Source: Streptomyces luteogriseus
Lineage (GTDB): Bacteria; Actinomycetota; Actinomycetes; Streptomycetales; Streptomycetaceae
Assembly: GCF_014205055.1 (NCBI RefSeq)
Contig: NZ_JACHMS010000001.1
Location: forward strand, 8,336,501 to 8,400,500
Direction of reading: 5' to 3'
Length of the DNA stretch: 64,000 nt
A model generated the notes under the pieces. That model worked only from the letters and a program-made list of their open reading frames with translations, made no database searches and had not been told where the DNA came from. The position numbers were made by a program, and so were the translations under genes. Shown in pieces: positions 1 through 8,584 of this stretch (position 1 is its first letter; each line of letters opens with the position of its first letter).

Positions 1-508
1 GCCGCTCGGGAGGCGCCGCGCGCCAGCTCGCCCACGTGTAGACGGCCCACTCGCCGTTCTCGTCCACGTCGTCGGGATCCATGAGGACGTAGGTGGCGTC
101 GGATTCGACGTCGAGCTGTAACCCGCGTCGCCAGAGGTCCGCCTCCTGCCGTTCCTCGGGCCCGGCGTCCTCGTCCAGGTACTCCTCGAACATGTCGCCG
201 AGCCCGGACTCGTCGTTGTGCCAGCGCGCGTCCGCGGTCCCCGCCAGCAGCCACACGAATCCGCCCGCGTGCCGCCACCCGTCACTGATCTTCAGGAACT
301 CCCGGTACGACGGGGGCATCCGCCGGCCGAGGCGCTGCTCCATGGCGGCGATCCGCTCCTCGGCCGCGGGCGGGAACCCCAGCCGGCGTGCCTGCCGCGC
401 CGCCTCGTCGTCCTCGCTCCGCGTGTCGTCGTCGGACAAGGAGTCCGCCCACTCCTCGCTCCATCTGAGCAGGAATGACCGCCAGTCGAATGCCGTCGTA
501 TCCGTCAT
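1..508 (-). CDS. SMI1/KNR4 (SUKH) family protein, 3' end cut by window edge
   Basis: The minus-strand frame from the ATG at 508 stays open to the window edge, giving about 169 residues without a stop. After an acidic N-terminus (MTDTTAFDWRSFLLRW) it shows the SMI1/KNR4 signature: an amphipathic helix ending in EQRLGRRMPPSYREFLKISDG at residues 62-82, then GFVWLLAGT and a Trp-rich acidic segment. SUKH proteins are small cytoplasmic scaffold-like proteins; many bacterial ones are immunity proteins for polymorphic toxins, others stand alone. No toxin gene is visible on this side of the window, so the role is open. The family call rests on motif recognition. Confidence 0.8.
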   Translation of the reverse strand, partial: MTDTTAFDWRSFLLRWSEEWADSLSDDDTRSEDDEAARQARRLGFPPAAEERIAAMEQRLGRRMPPSYREFLKISDGWRHAGGFVWLLAGTADARWHNDESGLGDMFEEYLDEDAGPEERQEADLWRRGLQLDVESDATYVLMDPDDVDENGEWAVYTWASWRAAPPER

Positions 509-567
509 GGGACCGATGCTGCCACCCACCACTGACAGAGCTTCACCGCTCGGCGGGGCCACCGGAC

Positions 568-1116
568 TCAGCCGGACGCGGGGACCGGGTGCCACACGCC
601 GAACCACTGCTCGGCGCCGTACTCCTCGAACCGTTCCACCTCGGCGAATCCCAGCTTCACGGCGAGGCGCAGCGCGCGGTCGTTGGCGACCCGGGTGCAG
701 AGCACCACCGGCTCGCCGGGGAACGCGTCGGTGAACCAGCCGAGTACGGCGACGCACGCCTCGGCGGCATACCCGCGCCCCCACGCCTTCGGCAGGAACA
801 TGTAGCCGAGCTCGGCCTCCTGGGGGTCCGGACGTACATGCCCCGGACGCACGGCGTCGCGCCGATCGAGCGTGACCATGCCGATCATCACCCCGTCCAG
901 ATCGATCACGAAAACGCCGGGGCGTCGCCCGGGTACCTCGGGCACGGCGCGCTCGAGCTCGTCACGCGGCCGGGAGCCACCGACGTGGGTACCCACCTCG
1001 GGCGATGCGAACAGCTCGATGAACGCGGCACGGTCGCGGGACTCGGACGCGCGAAGCACGAGCCGCTCGGTCCTCAACGGGGCAGGTGGCCAGGCGGGGG
1101 TTCCGAGTTCGGCCAT
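568..1116 (-). CDS. GNAT family N-acetyltransferase
   Basis: 182 residues from the ATG at 1116 (MAELGTPAWPPAPL). A longer frame begins at 1161 but the extra 15 residues precede the usual family start. The protein opens with LRTERLVLRASESRD, the typical RimJ/RimL-type N-terminus. The acetyl-CoA loop is GRGYAAEAC (about residues 117-125), followed by VANDRALRLAVKLGF, the usual Asn-x-Ala-x-x-Leu-x-x-x-x-GF helix. This subfamily acetylates alpha-amino groups of proteins or small amines; the substrate here cannot be read. Single gene, tail to the SMI1 gene with about 60 bp between. Confidence 0.85.
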   Translation of the reverse strand: MAELGTPAWPPAPLRTERLVLRASESRDRAAFIELFASPEVGTHVGGSRPRDELERAVPEVPGRRPGVFVIDLDGVMIGMVTLDRRDAVRPGHVRPDPQEAELGYMFLPKAWGRGYAAEACVAVLGWFTDAFPGEPVVLCTRVANDRALRLAVKLGFAEVERFEEYGAEQWFGVWHPVPASG

Positions 1117-1167
1117 AGCGGGGAACCTAGAGCAATCCCCCGTGCCCGTCGGCAGGTGCACCGGACG

Positions 1168-1536
1168 TCAGCGCCGCGCCAACGCCAGCACACTCAGGCC
1201 GAACATCAATACGCCCAGGGGGAGATGGAGCGACGGGACGTGTGCGATGCCGAGTACGACCTGGACCGAGGCGAGTACGAGGAAACCAGTGGCGTGCCGG
1301 ACAGGCCGGGGCGAGCCGCCGCCCGGCTTCCACGCCAGCACCGCGGCGAGCAGATACAGCATCGACGCCCCGTACATCACCCGGGCTCCGGCACTGTGCA
1401 GCACCTCTCCGTAGGACGCGGTCAGCAGCAGTCCGGCGGAGACCGCCTGGAGGAAGATGGTCAACGTCTGCAGGGCGATCGCGATCCGAAGGAACGTGGA
1501 GCCGCGCTGTGCCGTCACTGTCACCTGAGTGGCCAT
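1168..1536 (-). CDS. Small four-helix integral membrane protein
   Basis: 122 residues with four hydrophobic segments (about 16-38, 47-65, 78-96, 100-118) joined by short loops and ending RR. No catalytic motif is seen and I do not recognise a named family beyond a general small DoxX/DUF-type membrane protein. Start ATG at 1536 with AGAGAGGAC upstream. It is divergent from the ECF41-type sigma gene at 1638. ECF41 sigma factors often drive a neighbouring gene, so this protein is the natural candidate target, but no sure promoter motif was recognised in the 101-bp gap. Confidence 0.6.
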   Translation of the reverse strand: MATQVTVTAQRGSTFLRIAIALQTLTIFLQAVSAGLLLTASYGEVLHSAGARVMYGASMLYLLAAVLAWKPGGGSPRPVRHATGFLVLASVQVVLGIAHVPSLHLPLGVLMFGLSVLALARR

Positions 1537-1637
1537 GTCGCAGTCCTCTCTTCCGCCGTCGGGCGGTAGATCGATAAGGTCTCACCAGCCCGACGACACG
1601 AGGCTGCGAAAGGTAAGGCGAGGGGGACGCCGCAAGC

Positions 1638-2570
1638 ATGGGGACGGTCGGGACCGGCGCGGGCGAGACAGTGGGCGAGCAACGCCAACTGATCAACGTG
1701 GCATACCGGTTGCTCGGTTCGGTGACCGAGGCCGAGGACGCCGTGCAGGACGCCTACACACGCTGGTACGCGCTGCCGCGAAGCCGGCAGGAGGAGATCC
1801 TTTCGCCCGGGGCCTGGCTGACGACGGTGACCAGCCGCATCTGCCTGGACCTGCTCGGCTCGGCCCGGGCCCGCCGTGAACGCTACGTCGGTGCGTGGCT
1901 GCCCGAGCCACTGCCCGACCGCACCGAGTGGGGGCACACCGGCGGCACCGGCCCCGCCGGCCCTTCGGACCCCGCGGACCAGATCGTCCTGGACGAGTCG
2001 GTGTCCGTGGCCTTCCTCGTCGTCCTGGAGTCGATGACACCCGCCGAGCGGGTGGCGTTCGTCCTGCACGACGTCTTCCGGTACTCGTTCGCCGAGATCG
2101 CGGATGTCCTCGGCCGAACGCCCGGCGCCTGCAAGCAACTTGCCGCCTCGGCCCGGCGGCGGGTGAGCGCCGCGCACCCTCGGGCGGCGACGACGGCGGC
2201 GGCGGTGACCGGCCAGGCCGAGGTGGTGCGGCACGTCAAGGAAGCGTGGGAGAGCAAGGACATCGCGGCCCTCGTCCGCCTCCTCGACCCGGCCGCCGTG
2301 ATGACCGCCGACGGCGGCGGCAACATCGGTGCCGTCCTGCGCCCGGTCGAGGGCGGCACGCGCATCGCGCGGTACATGGTCGCCATCGCCGACAAGGCCC
2401 CGGGGCTCGAACTCCTGCAACGGTCGGTCAACGGGATGCCCGGCCTGGTGGCCCAGCGTGCCGGAGTCGTCATGACCGTGGCCGCGTTCGACGTCTGCGA
2501 CGGCCGTGTCACCCGCATCTGGGCGGTCCGCAACCCGGAGAAACTGCGTCCGTGGGCTCGCGAGTCCTGA
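1638..2570 (+). CDS. ECF41-family RNA polymerase sigma factor with SnoaL-like C-terminal domain (SigJ-like)
   Basis: 310 residues. Region 2 (about 17-75) includes QRQLINVAYRLLGS and AEDAVQDAYTRWY. The linker has YVGAWLPEP, the ECF41 hallmark. Region 4 (about 130-185) includes MTPAERVAFVLHDVFRYSF and a helix-turn-helix in EIADVLGRTPGACKQLA. Residues 200-305 form a SnoaL/NTF2-like domain with the conserved NGMPGLV motif. In ECF41 proteins this domain replaces a separate anti-sigma factor and tunes activity through contact with the core. The first ATG at 1638 lies about 12 bp after GAGGGGG; an in-frame GTG at 1671 would also fit the family length. Divergent from the membrane protein at 1168. Confidence 0.93.
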   Translation: MGTVGTGAGETVGEQRQLINVAYRLLGSVTEAEDAVQDAYTRWYALPRSRQEEILSPGAWLTTVTSRICLDLLGSARARRERYVGAWLPEPLPDRTEWGHTGGTGPAGPSDPADQIVLDESVSVAFLVVLESMTPAERVAFVLHDVFRYSFAEIADVLGRTPGACKQLAASARRRVSAAHPRAATTAAAVTGQAEVVRHVKEAWESKDIAALVRLLDPAAVMTADGGGNIGAVLRPVEGGTRIARYMVAIADKAPGLELLQRSVNGMPGLVAQRAGVVMTVAAFDVCDGRVTRIWAVRNPEKLRPWARES

Positions 2571-3124
2571 GACCTGTAACCGAGCCGCCCAACGGAAACA
2601 GCGAGATAGGGTCGCGCGCATGAAGAGCACACGTTCGACGGGACCCACGGGCTTCAGGTAGCCCGCCAGGAGATCCCTGGCGGTGGCTGCGAACGGAGCC
2701 CCGTGACACGCACCGCCCACCACGTCCGCCCTCCGCACAGCCGGAGTGCGTACGACCGCTCACCAGGCAAGCCCTGGCGTTCCGTCGTCCTCCACGACCT
2801 CAGGTACAGCGCCCGCAGCCTCACTGACGCGACACGCGAGTCCAGAAGGCCCCGACCTCGCGCGGTCCGCCGCGCCGTGGACGTCTACTCGTTCGCTCGA
2901 TACCAGCGGGACGACTCCGTGGCCCAGTGGTCGGCGATCGAGGAACGCCGGGCACGACAGCGGCTGCGCACCCAGGTGGGGACTCTTCTGGGGCTGGTGA
3001 ACACCTCCGCCGGCGTACTCGCACTCGACGCCGCGGACACGGTGGAGATACCGCCGGCACGCCATCGTCACGGCTCGCTGTGGCTCGCGTAGCGGCCGCC
3101 CGCAGGAGCATGCCGGGGCCGCCC
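2571..3124. other. Gene-poor, apparently degraded region
   Basis: No convincing gene was found. A plus-strand frame at 2703-3092 encodes 129 residues rich in Arg and Ser with no recognisable motif. Minus-strand frames give fragments such as ARDLLAGYLKPVGPVERVLF near 2610-2680 that look less biased than random high-GC translation but match no family I know. Together with the GH62 remnant just to the right, this reads as decayed DNA between the sigma factor gene and the aldehyde dehydrogenase gene. Confidence 0.5.
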
Positions 3125-3347
3125 GTCCGACCCTCGCCTCGACGAGCAACCGGTACCGGTTACTGCCTTGCACCTTGTAGACGTTGCTCGCCTCGAACAG
3201 GGCGTACTTGTCGAAGTCCTTCAAGGCGATGACCATGAAGCCGTTCGGGAACTGGCCGACGGTCGTCCGGGAACGGTAGAGGCGCCCGTTGTCGCCGGAC
3301 GAGCACAGATAGTAGTGAGCGCTGTCGCAGAGCACCCGAGCTGCCGC
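3125..3347 (-). pseudogene. Remnant of a GH62 alpha-L-arabinofuranosidase
   Basis: About 70 residues of minus-strand translation match the middle of GH62 arabinofuranosidases: CDSAHYYLCSSGDNGRLYRS, then FPNGF, then LFEASNVYKVQGSNRYRLLVEA. In intact GH62 enzymes these are the blade-four and blade-five strands, including the catalytic-site LFEA segment. Upstream the frame is closed by a stop about ten codons before CDSAH. Downstream the homology ends at LVEA and turns into non-homologous Arg-rich sequence. No signal peptide, N-terminal half or C-terminal half is present. The fragment therefore cannot code for an active enzyme. GH62 enzymes are secreted and remove arabinose from arabinoxylan. 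Confidence 0.8.
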
Positions 3348-3362
3348 TCCGGCTTGTGCGGG

Positions 3363-4826
3363 TCACAACCGCCCTGGCGCCGTCATCCAGCGCCACTGAG
3401 TGAACTGCTCCAGGCTGGCGGTGCCGCCGATGCGGGAGGCGTTGCCCGAGACGCCCATGCCGCCGAAGGGCGCGTTCGCGGCGTCCTTCGCGGACACGTC
3501 GTTGATGTGGACCATGCCCGTGCGCAACCGCTGCGCGAGGGCGGTCGCCCGGGGAACGGACCGCGAGTGAACGGCGGCGGTCAAGCCGTACGCCGTGTCA
3601 TTGGCGATCTCCACGGCCTCGTCCTCGCCGCGGAACGGGATGACGGGAGCGACAGGTCCGAATATCTCCTCGTGGAAGGCCGGCATGGACCGGTCGACGC
3701 GGTCCAGCACGGTGGGCGGGTAGAAGAGCCCCTCGCGGCTGCCGCCCGTCAGTGCGCGTGCTCCGGCGGCCACGCTCTCGCCCACGATCCGTTCGATCCG
3801 GGCTGCCTGCCGCTCGCTGATCACCGGACCGAGCGCCATACCCTCGACCCGGGGATCGCCGACCGGAAGCGCCCGCGCCTGCCGGACGAGCGCCTCGGTG
3901 TACGCCTCGACGACATCCGCGTGGACCAGGTGACGTCCCGCGGCGACGCAGGCCTGGCCCTGGTAGCCGAACGAACTCATGGCACCCGCCGTGGCGGCCG
4001 CCTCCACGTCAGCGTCCTCCAGCACGACGATCGAGTTCTTGCCGCCGAGCTCCAGTGACACGCGCTTGAGCCCTTCGCCGGCGATCCGGGCCACCTCACG
4101 CCCCACCGCGGTGGAGCCGGTGAACGAGACCATCGCGACATGCCGGTCGGCGGCGACCGCACGCCCGGTCGCCGCGTCACCGGGAAGGACATGCAGCACG
4201 CCCTCGGGCAGCCCGGCCTCCCGGAACAGCTCCGCGACCAGGACACCGCCGGACACCGGAGTCAGGGGGTCGGGCTTGAGCAGTGCCGCGTTGCCGAGGG
4301 CCAGAGCCGGCGCCAGTGCCCGCATCGCGAACAGCAGCGGCGCGTTCCACGGGGTGATCACTCCGACGACGCCCAGCGGTACCCGCCACGCCAGACTCGT
4401 CCCGCCGGGCACCCGTGGCGCGAGGACCTCGCCCAGGGGCTGCGACGCGAGCCCGATCGCGTGCTGGAGCTGGTCGAGGCCGGCCGTGATCTCGTAGTCA
4501 CCCTTTGCCGGGACGCCCCCCGACTCCCGGACGATCCATGCGCGGACCACCCCGCTGCGCTCCCGCAGGGCGTGACCGGCACGCATCAGAACGTCGACCC
4601 GTTCGGACGCCGCGGCAGCCGCCCATTCCGGCGCGGCCCGGGCGGCGCGGGCGCCCGCCCGTTCGACATCGGCGGGAGAAGCCATGCCCACCCGCGCCAG
4701 TGGCTCGCCGGTGGCCGGTTCGATCACCGGGCTGGTGCCGCCCTCGGCGGTCCGCCAGCCCTCGCTGTAGATCTTCCCGGTCCACTCGGCCGCGTCCGGC
4801 CAGGTCCGTTCGCCGTCGACAGGCAT
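3363..4826 (-). CDS. NAD(P)-dependent aldehyde dehydrogenase (benzaldehyde/vanillin dehydrogenase-like)
   Basis: 487 residues from the ATG at 4826, chosen over the GTG at 4832 because GGAGG lies about 8 bp before it. Full-length ALDH fold: Rossmann segment with VVGVITPWNAPL (about 155), SFTGSTAVGREV (about 230), general-base Glu in SLELGGKN (about 258), catalytic Cys in GQACVAAGR (about 292), and EEIFGPVAPVIPF near 385. GGMGVSGN near the end is common to aromatic-aldehyde members. It should oxidise an aldehyde, possibly aromatic, to the acid in the cytoplasm. No pathway partners adjoin it. Divergent from the sensor phosphatase gene at 4978. Confidence 0.93.
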   Translation of the reverse strand: MPVDGERTWPDAAEWTGKIYSEGWRTAEGGTSPVIEPATGEPLARVGMASPADVERAGARAARAAPEWAAAAASERVDVLMRAGHALRERSGVVRAWIVRESGGVPAKGDYEITAGLDQLQHAIGLASQPLGEVLAPRVPGGTSLAWRVPLGVVGVITPWNAPLLFAMRALAPALALGNAALLKPDPLTPVSGGVLVAELFREAGLPEGVLHVLPGDAATGRAVAADRHVAMVSFTGSTAVGREVARIAGEGLKRVSLELGGKNSIVVLEDADVEAAATAGAMSSFGYQGQACVAAGRHLVHADVVEAYTEALVRQARALPVGDPRVEGMALGPVISERQAARIERIVGESVAAGARALTGGSREGLFYPPTVLDRVDRSMPAFHEEIFGPVAPVIPFRGEDEAVEIANDTAYGLTAAVHSRSVPRATALAQRLRTGMVHINDVSAKDAANAPFGGMGVSGNASRIGGTASLEQFTQWRWMTAPGRL

Positions 4827-4912
4827 GATCACGACCTCCGCCGTGGTCGTCGGATGCTCCCACGCGGCCCATCAGAGTCCCTGACCATTCAACCCGGGAC
4901 GGAGCTATCTGT

Positions 4913-4949
4913 CATTCTTGGGACATATCTGATCGAAGTAGCAAGAATG
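4913..4949. promoter_or_regulatory. Inverted repeat CATTCTTG-N21-CAAGAATG
   Basis: Perfect 8-bp arms at 4913-4920 and 4942-4949 flank a 21-bp spacer in the divergent region between the aldehyde dehydrogenase and the phosphatase gene. A second outer pair, CCATTC near 4886 and GAATGG near 4952, is roughly concentric with it. The position before the ATG at 4978 fits a protein-binding site, but no protein is identified. Confidence 0.4.
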
Positions 4950-4977
4950 CCGAATGGGTGAGGCGGGTTGAGGCTCC

Positions 4978-7392
4978 ATGGCGATATCTGCGTCCGTCCC
5001 GGGCGAGGGCAGCGGGGCACCGCCCGAGGGCCTCGTCCACGAGGTCGCCACCGCGACGGCTGTCGTGGACAGGCACGGCATCGTCACGGGATGGAGCGAG
5101 GGAGCGCGCCGGTTGCTCGGCTACCGGGCCTCGGAGGTGATCGGCCGGCCCGGTTCGGCACTGCTCGCCGACGGGCCCCCGCCGGAAACCCTGAGATCCC
5201 TGCTCACGCCCCCCAGGTGGAGCGGACGGGCGACGCTGCTGCACCGCGAGGGACAAGCCCTCACCGTGAACCTCCTGGCTCACCTCCGCCAGGACGGAGA
5301 GAGCCACGGAGAGTGGCTGCTGCTCACGGCGGTCGGCCGCCCCGGGGTGAGCCCCGACGGCGACGCGTTCCTCAGACGGAGCTTCACCCAGTCCACCTGC
5401 ACGACGGCGCTGTACGACACCGGCTTGCGGCTGGTCAGGGCCAACGCGGACATGGAACGGGTGATCGGCCTGTCCGAGGAGGCGATGCGCGGACTACGGG
5501 TCTCGGAGATCGTGCACCACCCGCAGGCCGACCGCACCGAAGAGGCCATGCGGCGAGCCCTGGACACTGGTGAGCGGCAGGATCTCCAGGTCTCGCTGCA
5601 GCTCGCGGGCCATGAACGCCCCAGTGTGTGGAGCGAGTCCCTCGCCCCGGTACGGGACGGCGACGGCCGGATCGAAGGGGTGCTGCTCTCGGCGCACGAC
5701 ATGACCGAGCAGCACGTGGCCCGGCAGCGGCTGGTCCTGCTGAACGAGGCCAGCCTGCGCATCGGCAGCACGCTCGACCTCGTCCGCACCGCGCAGGAAC
5801 TCGCCGACGTGGCCGTACCCCGGCTCGCCGACTTCGTCACCGTCGACCTGCTGCCGTCCATCGACGACGGCGACGACCCGCCCGCCGGCTCCCCGCACGG
5901 TCCCGTGCGGCTGCGCCGCGTCGCCCACCAGTCGGTCCTCGAAGGCTGTCCCGAGGCCGTCGTCCCGAACGGGACCGTGGCCGTCTACCCGGACAAGTCG
6001 GCGGCGGCCGAGTGCCTGGCCGCCGGCCGGCCGCTGATCCAGCGGATCACCGGCGAGGCCATGGCGGACGTGCTGCGCCAGACCCCCGAGCGAGGGGAAC
6101 GGATGCGGCGGTTCGGGTTCCACTCGGTCCTGGCCGTGCCCATGAGAGCGCGCGGCCTCACCCTGGGAGTGGCCACCTTCTCCCGTCACCGGAACCCGGA
6201 ACCCTTCGAACAGGACGACCTGCTGCTCGGCCAGGAGATCACCGACAGAGCCGGCCTCTGCATCGACAACGCCCGCCGGTTCACCCGGGAGCGCGCCACC
6301 TCGCTCACCCTGCAGAGCAGCCTCCTGCCGCAACGACTGCCCGAACAGTCGGCCCTCGACGTCGCCTCCCGCTACCTGCCCGCCACCGCACAGGCAGGGG
6401 TGGGCGGCGACTGGTTCGACGTCATCCCGCTGTCCGGGGCCCGCGTCGCGCTGGTCGTCGGCGATGTGGTCGGCCACGGCATCCAGGCCTCGGCGACCAT
6501 GGGGCGGCTGCGGACCGCCGTGCGGACCCTCGCCGACGTCGACCTCCCTCCCGACGAGCTGCTCACCCACCTGGACGACCTCGTCAGCCACCTGGCCGCG
6601 GGCGCCGACAGCACCGGCGACATCGGCGCCACCTGCCTGTACGCCGTCTACGACCCGGTCTCCCGCCACTGCTCCCTGGCACGGGCCGGGCATCCCGTCC
6701 CGGCGCTGGTGACGCCGGACGGACAAGCGGAGTTCCTCGACGTTCCCTCGGGACTTCCCCTGGGGCTCGGCGGTCTGCCCTTCGAGGCCCTCGAACGGGA
6801 GCTGCCCGTAGGCAGCGTCCTCGCGCTGTACACCGACGGTCTCCTCGAGGCCGGGTCCCGTGACATCGACGACGGCATGGACACGTTCCTCCGGATTCTG
6901 CGGACCTCCGACCCCGCACTCGAGGACACCTGCGACGCGGTCCTGCGAGCCATGCTTCCGGAACGGCCGGCCGACGACGTGGCCCTGCTCGTGGCCCGCA
7001 CCCGCGCTCTCGACACCTCCCACGTGGCGTCCTGGGACGTGCCGGCCGACACCGCCGCCGTCGCCGTGGCACGCAAGAACGCGTGCCGGCAACTGGCCGA
7101 GTGGGGCCTCGACGCGTGCGCGTTCGTCACCGAGCTGGTGGCCAGCGAGCTGGTCACCAACGCCATCCGGCATGCCGAGCCCCCCATCCAGCTGAGGCTG
7201 ATCTACGACCGGACCCTCATCTGCGAGGTGTCGGACGGCAGTACCACCGCCCCGCACATGCGGCGGGCCCGCACCTACGACGAGGGCGGCCGGGGGCTGC
7301 TCCTGGTGGCCCAGACGTGCCAGGGCTGGGGCGCCAGGCACACGACCAACGGCAAGGTCATCTGGGCGGAGCAGACACTCCCCGATGTCTGA
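4978..7392 (+). CDS. PAS-PAS-GAF-SpoIIE phosphatase-HATPase regulatory protein
   Basis: 804 residues. Domains in order: PAS (about 20-115, ending in GWSEGARRLLGY-type core), second PAS (135-255), GAF (260-430), PP2C/SpoIIE phosphatase (450-670) and RsbW-like HATPase_c_2 (680-800). Metal-binding motifs GGDWFDV (about 476) and GDVVGHG, plus YTDGLLEA (about 618), mark an active-looking PP2C domain. The HATPase N-box is ELVTNAIRHAEP (about 723) with GGRGLLLV as G-box. No membrane segment is seen, so it is cytoplasmic. The family typically dephosphorylates STAS anti-anti-sigma factors while the ATPase half may act as kinase or anti-sigma. No STAS gene lies nearby. It is a paralogue of the gene at 14201-16936. 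Confidence 0.93.
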   Translation: MAISASVPGEGSGAPPEGLVHEVATATAVVDRHGIVTGWSEGARRLLGYRASEVIGRPGSALLADGPPPETLRSLLTPPRWSGRATLLHREGQALTVNLLAHLRQDGESHGEWLLLTAVGRPGVSPDGDAFLRRSFTQSTCTTALYDTGLRLVRANADMERVIGLSEEAMRGLRVSEIVHHPQADRTEEAMRRALDTGERQDLQVSLQLAGHERPSVWSESLAPVRDGDGRIEGVLLSAHDMTEQHVARQRLVLLNEASLRIGSTLDLVRTAQELADVAVPRLADFVTVDLLPSIDDGDDPPAGSPHGPVRLRRVAHQSVLEGCPEAVVPNGTVAVYPDKSAAAECLAAGRPLIQRITGEAMADVLRQTPERGERMRRFGFHSVLAVPMRARGLTLGVATFSRHRNPEPFEQDDLLLGQEITDRAGLCIDNARRFTRERATSLTLQSSLLPQRLPEQSALDVASRYLPATAQAGVGGDWFDVIPLSGARVALVVGDVVGHGIQASATMGRLRTAVRTLADVDLPPDELLTHLDDLVSHLAAGADSTGDIGATCLYAVYDPVSRHCSLARAGHPVPALVTPDGQAEFLDVPSGLPLGLGGLPFEALERELPVGSVLALYTDGLLEAGSRDIDDGMDTFLRILRTSDPALEDTCDAVLRAMLPERPADDVALLVARTRALDTSHVASWDVPADTAAVAVARKNACRQLAEWGLDACAFVTELVASELVTNAIRHAEPPIQLRLIYDRTLICEVSDGSTTAPHMRRARTYDEGGRGLLLVAQTCQGWGARHTTNGKVIWAEQTLPDV

Positions 7393-7443
7393 GCGACGGC
7401 CCGTCTTTCCTTGGCGAACCGCGCCGCCTCCGCAAACCGCAAG

Positions 7444-7884
7444 TCAGCCGAGCTGCTCCGCGAGTCCTACGACGATCCCCTCGGGCCCGCGGACGTAGCA
7501 GAGCCGATAGATGTTCTCGAACTGCACGATCTCGCCGACCACTTCGGCACCATGGGCGCGCAGGCGGGCGACGACGTCCTCGATGTCGTCGACGGCGAAC
7601 ATGACGCGACGGAGGCCGAGCGTGTTCGCCGGAGCGTCCTTCGGCTCGGGGGCGATGGCCGCCGGCCTGTGGAACTTCGCCAGCTCCACTCGTCCGGGGC
7701 CGTCCGGGACCCGCAGCATGGCGACGTCCTGCCGGACGTCGTCGAGCCCGATGACACGCTCCGCGCCGCGCCATTCGAGTGGCCCCTTGCCCTCGAGCTC
7801 CAAGCCGAGTTCGACGAAGAACGCGATGACGGCCTCCAGGTCGTCGACGACGATGAGGACGTTGTCCATCCGCTGGACCGCCAT
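7444..7884 (-). CDS. VOC family protein (glyoxalase/bleomycin-resistance/dioxygenase fold)
   Basis: 146 residues with the two beta-alpha-beta-beta-beta units of the vicinal-oxygen-chelate fold: first unit from MDNVLIVVDDLEAVIAFFVELGLELEG (residues 6-32), second from GLRRVMFAVDDIEDVVARL (about 90-108), ending in YVRGPEGIVVGLAEQLG. The closing Glu of YxRxPEGxxxxL is in the place of a typical metal ligand. Members range from metal-dependent enzymes to binding proteins for small compounds, and the ligand here cannot be read. ATG at 7884 with GGAGG just upstream. Convergent with the preceding phosphatase gene. Confidence 0.88.
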   Translation of the reverse strand: MAVQRMDNVLIVVDDLEAVIAFFVELGLELEGKGPLEWRGAERVIGLDDVRQDVAMLRVPDGPGRVELAKFHRPAAIAPEPKDAPANTLGLRRVMFAVDDIEDVVARLRAHGAEVVGEIVQFENIYRLCYVRGPEGIVVGLAEQLG

Positions 7885-8052
7885 GCCGGGCCTCCTTCGT
7901 GGGGGACCGCCACGGTAGGCGCTCTGCCTCCCGAGGAAGCCCCGGGAAGTGGCTGGTCAAGGCGGGCGGTCAACATCACTGGGGTGTGCGCGACCCATCT
8001 TGCCCGGTTCGGTCCGGCCCCGCTCACCCCTCGATCGCTTCCCTGCACATTC

Positions 8053-8070
8053 CTTTGGAAAATGCCAAAG
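8053..8070. promoter_or_regulatory. Small inverted repeat CTTTGG-N6-CCAAAG upstream of the roadblock cluster
   Basis: Perfect 6-bp arms about 80 bp before the first gene of the roadblock/DUF4388 cluster, in AT-richer DNA (ttggaaaatgcc) than its surroundings. It could be a regulator site or part of the promoter region. Support is positional only. Confidence 0.3.
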
Positions 8071-8149
8071 CGTCCATCTGCGCCGAGCACACACCGTAGT
8101 GTCGTGCTCACGTTCGCGGGAACGGCCGTGCAGGGGGAGGGGGTTCGGC

Positions 8150-8584
8150 GTGCCCGGAATCGACGAGAGTCTGCTGGAGGCCATGCGGTTGCCTGGTGCT
8201 CGAGGGGCGTCGGTAGTCGACTGGATCAGTGGTCTTGCGCTGGGCGCGGTGGGTGACGCACCCGGTGGTGATGCGGAGGCGACGGCTGCGGAAACCGCCG
8301 AACTCGCCCGGCTCGCCACCGAGAGCGGCGTTCTCGCCCTCACCGGTGGCGATGACGACACGGGTGAAACCACCGGCGACGGCCCTGGCGGACCGTCCGG
8401 CAAGGAACCGCCCGTACAGGACCTGATCATCACGAACGCCGACTCGTACCACCTGCTCAGGTTCGTCACCACGACCTTCGACAGCACCGTGTTCGTGCAC
8501 TTATGGCTCGACCGCGGCGAAGGGAACCTGGCCCTGGCCCGCATCCGGCTGGCCGAGATGGCGGACCGGCTGGTGCTCGGATGA
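8150..8584 (+). CDS. Roadblock/LC7-like protein with acidic insertion (cluster gene 1)
   Basis: 144 residues from the GTG at 8150, placed 7 bp after a GGGGGAGG ribosome site. The N-terminal SLLEAMRLPGARGASVVDWISGLALGAVG pattern and the C-terminal LLRFVTTTFDSTVFVHLWLDR plus NLALARIRLAEM pattern match the protein at 10034-10408 position by position, showing a roadblock/LC7-like alpha-beta fold. It differs by an Asp/Gly-rich insertion (GGDDDTGETTGDGPGG, about residues 67-82) in the middle loop. Roadblock proteins usually bind or regulate Ras-like GTPases. The TGA overlaps the next ATG (ATGA), so it is co-translated with gene 2. Confidence 0.75.
   Translation: MPGIDESLLEAMRLPGARGASVVDWISGLALGAVGDAPGGDAEATAAETAELARLATESGVLALTGGDDDTGETTGDGPGGPSGKEPPVQDLIITNADSYHLLRFVTTTFDSTVFVHLWLDRGEGNLALARIRLAEMADRLVLG

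Noticed and set aside
1521..2738. Minus-strand frame of 405 codons opposite the ECF41 gene
   Set aside because: Translation is Arg/Gly-rich shadow of the sigma factor; only its first 50 residues (2590-2738) look less biased and are mentioned as possible decayed sequence.
2703..3092. Possible 129-residue protein downstream of the sigma factor
   Set aside because: No motif, biased composition, and the region also holds a GH62 fragment on the other strand, so decay is more likely than a gene.
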